From UBA9300 sp032260385 (GTDB taxonomy: Bacteria > Bacteroidota > Bacteroidia > Bacteroidales > VadinHA17): a stretch of 8,049 nt of DNA. Under the pieces are notes generated by a model. The model had not been told where the DNA came from, did no database searches, and was given only the letters and a program-made list of their open reading frames with translations. Where the stretch lies: assembly GCA_032260385.1 (NCBI GenBank), contig JAVVEL010000062.1, positions 1 to 8,049 of the forward strand. The letters run 5' to 3'. Position numbers and translations under genes: made by a program. Shown here in pieces: positions 1 through 5,617 of the stretch. Position 1 is the stretch's first letter, and every line of letters starts with the position of its first letter.

Positions 1-77
1 CATATTCTTGATAAAGATGGTATCCTGCACAAGGAACCGGAGATGTTATTTCATGATGAAATGCGAACATCTGTAAT
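1..77. repeat. Terminal direct repeat, left copy
   Basis: These 77 bases are identical to the last 77 bases of the window (7973-8049). Exact end repeats of this length are what a de Bruijn assembler leaves when a contig closes on itself. The repeat lies inside the coding sequence of the DUF234-type ATPase. Joining the ends through it restores a single uninterrupted 453-codon frame, which supports the join. The alternative is two ATPase paralogues sharing an identical stretch. Confidence 0.95.
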
Positions 78-729
78 AGCTTATTCCATCCTGACCCTCA
101 CAGGTATGGGATGTAGACGTCTGTCAGAGATTGCATCCAGGCTGGAAAAACCTGCAACTCAGCTAAACAGGCCTTTAAGGCTGCTGATTGACCTCGGATA
201 CCTCAGAAGGGAAACACCATTTAATACTTCTGGCAGGCCCACTAAAAAGAGCCTTTATAAAATTGCGGATCCGTTTATGAATTTTTATTTCAGGTTTGTA
301 GTACCCAACAAAAGCCGTTTGGAATATGGTATGCACGATAAGGTATGGAGCGAGATCAAGAGAGAGATGGATCATTATACATCCGGAGTATGGGAAGAAT
401 TGTGCAGGGAGGCTATCCCGTTCCTAAGGATACAGGGCAGGGAATTCAAAACTGCAAGCAGGTGGTGGGGCAATGGCACAGACAGGCAAGCAATGGAAAT
501 CGATATTATTTCCGAATCATTAGATAAATCTACATTGCTTATCGGAGAAGCAAAATGGTCTGATTCAGTTAAGGTAAAAAGTGTTTATAATGAATTGCTC
601 CTTAAAACCCAAAAACTACCTTTTATTACAGGGCAAAAAATTCTTCCCGTTCTATTCCTTAAGAGGCATTCCGCAAATGTTCCGGAGGATATACAGATTA
701 TTACACCTGAGGATATAATAAAAAAGTAG
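1..729 (+). CDS. AAA-type ATPase with DUF234-like C-terminus, C-terminal part
   Basis: This is the second part of the ATPase that starts at 7340. The frame is open from base 1, which corresponds to residue 212 of the joined protein, to TAG at 727-729. The ATG at 43 is internal, not a start. Residues about 250-285 (LSEIASRLEKPATQLNRPLR, then LIDLGYLRRE) look like a winged helix. DPFMNFYFRFV (302-312) is the typical entry to the DUF234 region. Near the C-terminus, MEIDII (Asp379) followed by GEAKW (Glu394, Lys396) has the spacing of a PD-(D/E)xK nuclease-like core. Whether it cleaves DNA is unknown. Its last 14 codons and stop are echoed by a relic at about 1303-1362. I see no clear terminator in the 125 bp before the next gene. 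Confidence 0.85.
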   Translation, partial: HILDKDGILHKEPEMLFHDEMRTSVIAYSILTLTGMGCRRLSEIASRLEKPATQLNRPLRLLIDLGYLRRETPFNTSGRPTKKSLYKIADPFMNFYFRFVVPNKSRLEYGMHDKVWSEIKREMDHYTSGVWEELCREAIPFLRIQGREFKTASRWWGNGTDRQAMEIDIISESLDKSTLLIGEAKWSDSVKVKSVYNELLLKTQKLPFITGQKILPVLFLKRHSANVPEDIQIITPEDIIKK

Positions 730-854
730 AAGAAAATAGTTTTACTGTCCTGTTCAAATAATAAGAAGTTTTAGGGTTCCATTATGGGGGACAAACAAAA
801 CCACACTTTTTGTTGGATAATGTTGTTTAATAAGAATTATAAAAATTACAGTTA

Positions 855-1265
855 ATGATTACACAAATAGAAATAAGACTGAGCGGTTATTCACGCGGAT
901 TTCATTTAATAACGGACTTGATAGAACAAAAACTTCCCGATTTACCTGAAACAGGATTATTGCATTTGCTTATCAAACACACCTCAGCAGGATTAACATT
1001 AAATGAAAATGCAGACCCGTCAGTTCGTGATGATTTTGAAAGTTTCATTAATAAACTCATTCCGGAAGACCATCCGGTGTACACCCACGTATTTGAAGGC
1101 AGTGATGATATTCCTGCACACATAAAGAGTTCATTATTTGGAGCAGAACTGACCATCCCCATAACCAAACACCGCCTGAATCTGGGTACCTGGCAGGGAA
1201 TTTATTTATGTGAGTTCCGGAATAGGGGTGGTAGTAGAAATATTTTAGCAACAGTAGTAAGTTAG
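855..1265 (+). CDS. yjbQ: YjbQ/UPF0047 family protein (secondary thiamine-phosphate synthase-like)
   Basis: This is a complete 136-residue protein of the YjbQ family, whose members are about 130-140 residues long. Family hallmarks appear in order: an N-terminal RGFH (14-17), the HTSAGLTLNENADP block (42-55), GSDDIPAHIKSSLFG (82-96), and GTWQGIYLCEFR (111-122) leading to the C-terminal strand. E. coli YjbQ has been reported to have weak thiamine-phosphate synthase activity, but the main physiological role of the family is unsettled. The protein is soluble, with no signal peptide. It starts at ATG 855 after an AT-rich leader with no clear Shine-Dalgarno, which is normal for Bacteroidota. No thiamine gene or TPP riboswitch is nearby, so a thiamine role is not supported by context. 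It is bracketed by the 3' end of the DUF234 ATPase and by a relic of a similar 3' end. Confidence 0.93.
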   Translation: MITQIEIRLSGYSRGFHLITDLIEQKLPDLPETGLLHLLIKHTSAGLTLNENADPSVRDDFESFINKLIPEDHPVYTHVFEGSDDIPAHIKSSLFGAELTIPITKHRLNLGTWQGIYLCEFRNRGGSRNILATVVS

Positions 1266-1302
1266 TTAGTATTACCGTTTAATTTATGTAATAGTGTATT
1301 TA

Positions 1303-1362
1303 CCTGGAAATGTTTCGTAGGATATAAAAATTATCCCAACTGAGGATATTTTTAAAGAGTAG
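1303..1362 (+). pseudogene. Relic of the 3' end of a DUF234-type ATPase gene
   Basis: Over 56 aligned bases ending just past the stop codon, this stretch matches the 3' end of the intact ATPase gene (about 676-731) at all but 11 positions by hand count. The relic frame reads DIKIIPTEDIFKE-stop against DIQIITPEDIIKK-stop in the intact gene. The stop codon TAG and the following AA are kept. An in-frame TAG at 1318-1320 replaces the glutamate codon before DI, and homology fades upstream of about 1300, so nothing functional is encoded. It is a leftover of a paralogue or of a duplicated 3' end, with the rest of the gene gone. Confidence 0.75.
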
Positions 1363-1432
1363 AACCGCATAATAGTTTTTTTTCTTATAAAGTACAATTT
1401 TGCAATTAAATGCAATATTGTAACCTGGCAGG

Positions 1433-1460
1433 CAGTTACCAGTTATCAGTCGCTAGTATT
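1433..1460 (+). repeat. Degenerate 7-bp tandem repeat
   Basis: Four consecutive heptamers start with AGT at the same phase: CAGTTAC, CAGTTAT, CAGTCGC, TAGTATT. A weaker continuation (TGGCATT, GGTATAT, TGGTGTA) runs to about 1481. It looks like a decayed heptamer tandem repeat of the kind found between bacterial genes. The copies are too short and too diverged for a CRISPR array. Confidence 0.5.
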
Positions 1461-1495
1461 TGGCATTGGTATATTGGTGTATCTGTGGGACCAGG

Positions 1496-1528
1496 CATTC
1501 GAGGGCTGCTGAAAACATCCAAGGGAGG
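1496..1528 (+). repeat. Dispersed repeat, copy 1 (upstream of DUF4143 ATPase)
   Basis: This matches 7203-7235 at 28 of 33 positions by hand alignment, with no gaps. The shared core is CATTCGAGGGCTGC, followed by a looser GAA, CATC, AAGGG, GG pattern. It ends about 92 bp before the start of the 1620 ATPase gene. The other copy ends about 105 bp before the start of the other ATPase. It is non-coding here. Confidence 0.65.
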
Positions 1529-1572
1529 CGGAATTAACTACATATTCCTGAAATAAATCCAAAAACAGAGTG

Positions 1573-1608
1573 TATATTCACTATTTATATGTATATTTGG
1601 TGAATATA
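1573..1608 (+). promoter_or_regulatory. Promoter inside a 9-bp inverted repeat, DUF4143 ATPase
   Basis: TATATTCAC at 1573-1581 and GTGAATATA at 1600-1608 are perfect reverse complements separated by 18 bases. Inside the spacer, TATATTTG at 1592-1599 is a perfect match to the Bacteroidota -7 consensus TAnnTTTG. Transcription would begin near 1606, leaving a leader of about 14 bases before ATG 1620. I see no good -33 TTTG at the usual spacing. A dyad wrapped around a promoter is the usual form of a repressor operator, so self-regulation is possible but inferred. Confidence 0.55.
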
Positions 1609-1619
1609 ATCTCTACATT

Positions 1620-2741
1620 ATGATAGAACGAAAGCTTGAAAACCAAATATTGAAATCATCTTCGCTTAATAAGGCTGTAATATTGCTTGGTCCCAGGCAA
1701 ACCGGGAAGACTACTCTAATGAGGAAATTGCTTTCTGGAAAAGATTACCTTTTTATCGATTGTGACGATCCTCTGAGCAGAACGCAACTCCAGGATGCAA
1801 ACACCGAAAGTATAAGACAGATAATAGGTAAGCATACTTATGTTTTTATAGATGAAGCACAAAGAGTAAAGAACATAGGCCTTACACTTAAAATCATTAC
1901 TGACCAGTTCAAACATATCCAACTGATGGTTAGTGGCTCTTCATCACTTGATCTGCAGTCGGAAATAAACGAACCACTAACCGGAAGAAAGATTGAATAT
2001 TTCCTGTATCCGATTAGCTGGTCAGAATTGTTGAATCACACGGATTATATGACTGCTCTGAGACAGCTTGAAACAAGGATAATATATGGAATGTATCCGG
2101 AAGTAATAAATAATCCGGGCAATGAGAAGGAACTGCTAAAGCAACTAAGCAGCAGTTATCTTTACAAAGATATACTGGCATATCAGAATATTAGAAAACC
2201 AGAGATACTCGAAAAGTTGTTAACAGCACTGGCCCTTCAGCTGGGCTCGGAGGTATCATATAATGAGTTGGCCCGGCTTCTCCAGGTTGATAAGAATACT
2301 ATCAGCACTTATATTGATCTTTTGGAAAAGGCCTATGTGATATTTAGACTAAATCCCCTCAGAAGAAACTTGCGAACTGAAATAGGTACAAGCAGAAAAA
2401 TATATTTCTATGATAACGGGATTAGAAATGCCCTTTTATCAAATTTCAATTCACTGGAATTAAGAAATGATGTTGGTGCATTATGGGAAAATTTCATGAT
2501 CTGCGAAAGAAAAAAACAAAACCACTATAGTGGCAGATGGGTGAATTATTATTTCTGGCGAACAAAAGATCAACAGGAGATTGATTTCATTGAAGAAAGT
2601 AAGGGGGAGTTAAAAACTTATGAGTTTAAATGGAACCCGCAAAAAACTCCTCCTGGCTCAAAAACATTTATGAAAGCATATCCTGGCAGTTATTATCAGG
2701 TGATTAACAGGGATAATTTCATTGAATTCTTAAGCGATTAA
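1620..2741 (+). CDS. AAA_14/DUF4143-type ATP-binding protein
   Basis: This is a complete 373-residue ATPase of the AAA_14 plus DUF4143 architecture. Walker A is GPRQTGKTT (residues 24-32). Walker B is YVFIDEAQ (74-81). LMVSGSSS (102-109) is the sensor-1-like strand, and EPLTGRKIEYFLYPISWSEL (about 118-137) is the characteristic block that follows. Residues about 190-270 contain the DUF4143 winged-helix part, including VSYNELARLLQVDKNTISTY and YFYDNGIRNAL. The C-terminus has WENFMICE, then EIDFI (Asp322) and YEFKW (Glu335, Lys337), which resembles a PD-(D/E)xK nuclease core. It has no signal peptide or membrane helix. Members occur in many copies in Bacteroidota and archaea, with no agreed function. 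The gene starts 14 bases after a predicted transcription start, and its stop overlaps the convergent broken propeller gene by 4 bases. Confidence 0.92.
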   Translation: MIERKLENQILKSSSLNKAVILLGPRQTGKTTLMRKLLSGKDYLFIDCDDPLSRTQLQDANTESIRQIIGKHTYVFIDEAQRVKNIGLTLKIITDQFKHIQLMVSGSSSLDLQSEINEPLTGRKIEYFLYPISWSELLNHTDYMTALRQLETRIIYGMYPEVINNPGNEKELLKQLSSSYLYKDILAYQNIRKPEILEKLLTALALQLGSEVSYNELARLLQVDKNTISTYIDLLEKAYVIFRLNPLRRNLRTEIGTSRKIYFYDNGIRNALLSNFNSLELRNDVGALWENFMICERKKQNHYSGRWVNYYFWRTKDQQEIDFIEESKGELKTYEFKWNPQKTPPGSKTFMKAYPGSYYQVINRDNFIEFLSD

Positions 2742-3075
2742 GAAAAGCTGCAGATCAGACTGTTTAGGGCTACGGAAGGGCAGGGAGTAGTTCTAACCAA
2801 CAACTGCCTGAATCCTGTTACAATAATCAAAGAATCATAACTGTCTATTATATTTGGTGAATTTAATACAGGGCAGTTTTCAGACTGTAACTTAATATAT
2901 TCGATGCTTTGAGCAATGTCACTTACCGATATAGGTTCTTTGTTCTCAAAAGCAGAATGAATATTAATGGATTCAATACCCTCCCTTTTTTGCGACTTCC
3001 TATAACATGAGCATATCATAATTAAGACGATAAGTCCCAAACAGACTAATACAAGTTGTTTGGTTTCAGATTCAT
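2738..3075 (-). pseudogene. Truncated, frameshifted beta-propeller lipoprotein gene (fourth copy)
   Basis: This is the remains of a fourth propeller lipoprotein gene, 22 bp after the stop of the third. The natural ATG at 3075 reads only nine codons before TAG. The lipoprotein signal lies in another frame (ETKQLVLVCLGLIVLIMICSC), which has no ATG and whose first usable start is a TTG at 3040. That points to a frameshift in the signal peptide. The readable part (VSDIAQSIEYIKLQSE to DSYDSLIIVTGFRQ) matches the start of the mature first propeller protein (VSNIASGIEYIRLESG to VKDSLILFIGFRK). Homology stops near 2800. About 20 unrelated residues follow, to a stop inside the ATPase stop codon. A normal member has over 400 residues, so at least three quarters is missing. 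Expression as a 100-residue lipoprotein from TTG cannot be excluded. Confidence 0.75.
2767..2786 (+). repeat. Possible short repeat at the truncation junction
   Basis: GGGCTACGGAAGGGCAGGGA lies between the ATPase stop and the point where propeller homology ends. Its GGGCTACGGAA resembles GGGCTGCGGAA (7211-7220, preceded by A-G), GGGCTGCTGAA (1503-1513) and GGCTACGGA (7187-7195). The similarity is short and could be chance. Confidence 0.25.
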
Positions 3076-3097
3076 TCCTGCTAAGGGGCTATTTCAG

Positions 3098-4366
3098 TTA
3101 TTTTAACTTCACCAAAATCAATACGGGGTTATCATTCATAGTTAATGTATCTGCAATTTCCTGAAATTTTTGTTTTATTTCAGGTCGTTGAGGAATAGCA
3201 TTCTTAAAACCATTACTGTTGACCATATCTTTGAGCCGGACAGCGTCCATGAAAGAAATGATATAGTTTTTGTTATTGATTTTAGCCACACCTTCAGGCT
3301 TAATTGTTCCGTATCCAACCCAATCATTGGGTATTCCCCACAATGTTGGCTCATCAAGTATTATATTGCACCTGTTTATTAAAGTCATCTTTTCTTTCTT
3401 CTGATCATATATCGCAGTTTCTGATTTTACATTTCTATTAATATGCGTCCTGTAACTTATTATCCAGCTAGAACCGATAGCATTTATGGATTCAATATAT
3501 CTTAGTTTTACGTTATACAGGCTTTGCATAAGTCTATCCCATCTTATATTTTTTGAAATCTCTTCTTTAGTGTAATTCCTGTAACCATCATCATATTGAC
3601 GCCTAACAAAATATTCAGGAGAATAATCACTGAGCCCTACTCTGAAGATTGTATCTGAAATAGATCTGTAGCGATAGAGCTTGTTATTACTTTTGAATAT
3701 GATTAATGGGAATGGTGGTGGGTAAGAAGTTTCCGGGTAGCAATTGAATAGCTTGGTATTTATTACATTACCCGTGGTGTCCAGAATAACCCAATCATAA
3801 TGCGGGACTTTGCCAGCAGTTTCAGAAAAAAGAAATATATGATCTTCATGAAAATACATTTCTGCAAAATTTAAATCGTCAGGCCATTTAATGTCACGAA
3901 CATGATTTAATTGTCTATCATAAACTACTACCTTATGCCAGGTATTAATATAAATTGTCCCATTATCATCAACACCAAATTGTTGAATACTAAGATATTC
4001 ACCCGGACCCCGGCCGCTACGATCCATGGTTTTTATCAATTTGCCATCCAGGTCGAAAAGGCTTAATCTTCCAACACCGGTACCTTCTGCTGAACAGATA
4101 TATAGATAAGGCTCACGCCATTTAACATCCATTATCTGAGAGACTGTAATCTCTCCGAAATCCAAGGGAATTATAACAAGATCAGAAGCAATGGTATCAA
4201 AGTTAAAATCTCCTTCCGTGAATTCTGTCGGGAAGGTCTTTAAATCATGCTTTTCATCGTGATCACAAGCAAAGGCGAAAAAAGAAAAAACACAAAGTAA
4301 AAACACAAGCCTGGGTTTAAAAAAAGAAACTAAATCTTCATCGTGGCAATATTCTAAAATCTTCAT
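3098..4366 (-). CDS. Six-bladed beta-propeller lipoprotein (third in cluster)
   Basis: This is a 422-residue predicted lipoprotein of the six-bladed beta-propeller type common in Bacteroidota. After a charged N-terminus, a hydrophobic stretch (20-33, LVFLLCVFSFFAFA) ends at the lipobox cysteine, Cys34. CDHDEK puts acidic residues directly after the cysteine, like the export signal that sends Bacteroidota lipoproteins to the cell surface. The family motif GRGPGEY is at 118-124, and repeated strand patterns such as LSLFDLDGKLIKTMDR and KVVVYDRQLNHVRDI mark the blades. The C-terminal tail RPEIKQKF to DNPVLILVKLK is nearly the same as in the second protein (RPEIKQRM to DNPVMVLLKLK), as is the IPNDWVGYGTI block. 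It starts 9 bp after the preceding stop with AAAGA just before ATG, and is probably the last intact gene of the operon. Ligand and function are unknown. Confidence 0.9.
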   Translation of the reverse strand: MKILEYCHDEDLVSFFKPRLVFLLCVFSFFAFACDHDEKHDLKTFPTEFTEGDFNFDTIASDLVIIPLDFGEITVSQIMDVKWREPYLYICSAEGTGVGRLSLFDLDGKLIKTMDRSGRGPGEYLSIQQFGVDDNGTIYINTWHKVVVYDRQLNHVRDIKWPDDLNFAEMYFHEDHIFLFSETAGKVPHYDWVILDTTGNVINTKLFNCYPETSYPPPFPLIIFKSNNKLYRYRSISDTIFRVGLSDYSPEYFVRRQYDDGYRNYTKEEISKNIRWDRLMQSLYNVKLRYIESINAIGSSWIISYRTHINRNVKSETAIYDQKKEKMTLINRCNIILDEPTLWGIPNDWVGYGTIKPEGVAKINNKNYIISFMDAVRLKDMVNSNGFKNAIPQRPEIKQKFQEIADTLTMNDNPVLILVKLK

Positions 4367-4375
4367 TCTTTAAAC

Positions 4376-5617
4376 TTAATGTTTCAGTTTTAGGAGGACC
4401 ATCACCGGGTTATCTTCTATTGTAAGTATATCGACAATATCAATCATTCTTTGTTTAATTTCCGGTCTTGAGGGATCGCTGTTGATAAATTCATCACAAA
4501 GGGTTCTTTCAATGAACCTGTAAGAATCCATTGGATAGAGGATATAACTCCCATCATCCGTTTCCAGGTAGGCTCTCGGAAATATCGCGCCCCAGCCTGC
4601 CCAGTCGTTCGGGGGACCTATATGTACGGGTGATCCGGGCTCTGCCCTGCAGCTGTTTATCAGATAAAATTTATTCGCCTTATAGTCATATAAAACAGTT
4701 TCTTCAATTACATTATATTCTGCAGAAGGAAAAATCTTTCTGTAGTTAATAAGCCAGTAGTCACCGATACCGTAAATTGACCGGAATTCCCTGTAAGGAT
4801 CATTTGTTTTATGAAATGATCTCCCACCGGTACGCTCATCAACTACCAGGTTGTAACCATCACTGAATTTCCTGCCCACAAGGCAATAGGGATGATAGCC
4901 GGTACTGTCTATCTCATAAATTGTATCATTCAGGTTATAGTGCCTGTATAACCGGCCATTGTTTTCAAAAATCTGGATATCAAATTCACTGCAGGGCAAT
5001 TTGTATTTATCAATTGCCTGTCTCGAATTAATTATTTGTCCTGATGTATCAATGTTTACCCATCCGTTACCTTCTCCAGAATAATTGAAGTAGAAAAGGT
5101 GTATCGATCCGTTAAGCCACTTCGCATCCAATGCACCCTCCCTTTCCTGTGGATAAGGTATGTTCCTTATAAATTCAAAGTCCTGATTATACACTACAAT
5201 TTTGTCAATATTCGTGCTTATGTAAATATGACCTGTCCTTTCATCGATAAAGAAATCCACAATATAAAGATACTCTTCAGCACCCCTCCCCTGCCTGTCA
5301 AGCATATCTATATACTTCCCGTCATTGGTGAACCTGTATATCCTGTTGTTGTATAAATCCCCGACATAAAATCTGTTATCATACCATTCTACATGTCTTG
5401 ATCTAAGCACCGGAACATCGTTCGAGAGCGGGATCACTTCCAGATCTGTTGCAATATCATCCAGGCTAAAGGCGATTTCCTCAAAATGATCCGGCATCAC
5501 AGGGAGCAGGCTTTCATCCTCCCCTGAACATGAGAACAGTAATAAAACAGCACAGATGGTAAAGAGCCGGATTATTCTCCCTGAAGCAAGCATCTGTTTT
5601 CTCAATATACAGATCAT
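4376..5617 (-). CDS. Six-bladed beta-propeller lipoprotein (second in cluster)
   Basis: This is a 413-residue predicted lipoprotein and a paralogue of its two neighbours. The signal peptide has Lys and Arg residues (6-17), a hydrophobic core (18-28) and the lipobox LLFSC with Cys30. CSGEDE after cleavage is acidic, fitting surface export. The family motif is altered to GRGAEEY (110-116), where the first and third proteins have GRGPGEY. Blade-like segments include NRIYRFTNDGKYIDMLDRQG and DKIVVYNQDFEFIRNI. GPPNDWAGWGAI and the C-terminal RPEIKQRM to DNPVMVLLKLKH pair it with the third protein. Its ATG shares an ATGA with the stop of the first gene, so the two are probably translationally coupled. 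No enzyme motif is visible. A binding or scaffold role at the outer membrane is the most that can be inferred. Confidence 0.9.
   Translation of the reverse strand: MICILRKQMLASGRIIRLFTICAVLLLFSCSGEDESLLPVMPDHFEEIAFSLDDIATDLEVIPLSNDVPVLRSRHVEWYDNRFYVGDLYNNRIYRFTNDGKYIDMLDRQGRGAEEYLYIVDFFIDERTGHIYISTNIDKIVVYNQDFEFIRNIPYPQEREGALDAKWLNGSIHLFYFNYSGEGNGWVNIDTSGQIINSRQAIDKYKLPCSEFDIQIFENNGRLYRHYNLNDTIYEIDSTGYHPYCLVGRKFSDGYNLVVDERTGGRSFHKTNDPYREFRSIYGIGDYWLINYRKIFPSAEYNVIEETVLYDYKANKFYLINSCRAEPGSPVHIGPPNDWAGWGAIFPRAYLETDDGSYILYPMDSYRFIERTLCDEFINSDPSRPEIKQRMIDIVDILTIEDNPVMVLLKLKH

Larger units (their letters stand above)
1266..1619. other. Gene-free patchwork region between YjbQ and the DUF4143 ATPase
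   Basis: I see no plausible gene in these 354 bases. They hold, in order, a relic of an ATPase 3' end (about 1303-1362), a run of eight T (1376-1383) with no adjoining stem, a small inverted repeat TTGCA/TGCAA (about 1400-1415), a decayed 7-bp periodic repeat (1433-1460 and perhaps to 1481), a dispersed repeat (1496-1528), and the promoter and inverted repeat of the next gene (1573-1608). The patchwork suggests accumulated recombination debris. Confidence 0.7.

Noticed and set aside
43..729. A separate 228-residue protein starting at ATG 43
   Set aside because: The frame is open to base 1 and joins in frame to the ATPase starting at 7340 through the 77-base terminal repeat, so this is the C-terminal half of that protein.
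730..854. TPP riboswitch upstream of yjbQ
   Set aside because: No thi-box sequence such as CTGAGA with its partner stem is present in the 125-bp leader.
1376..1383. Run of eight T as an intrinsic terminator for yjbQ
   Set aside because: No stable GC stem precedes it. The nearest stem (GGATA/TATCC at 1320-1336) is weak and 40 bases away.
1433..1481. CRISPR-like array
   Set aside because: The units are 7 bp, contiguous and diverged, with no spacers and no cas gene in the window.
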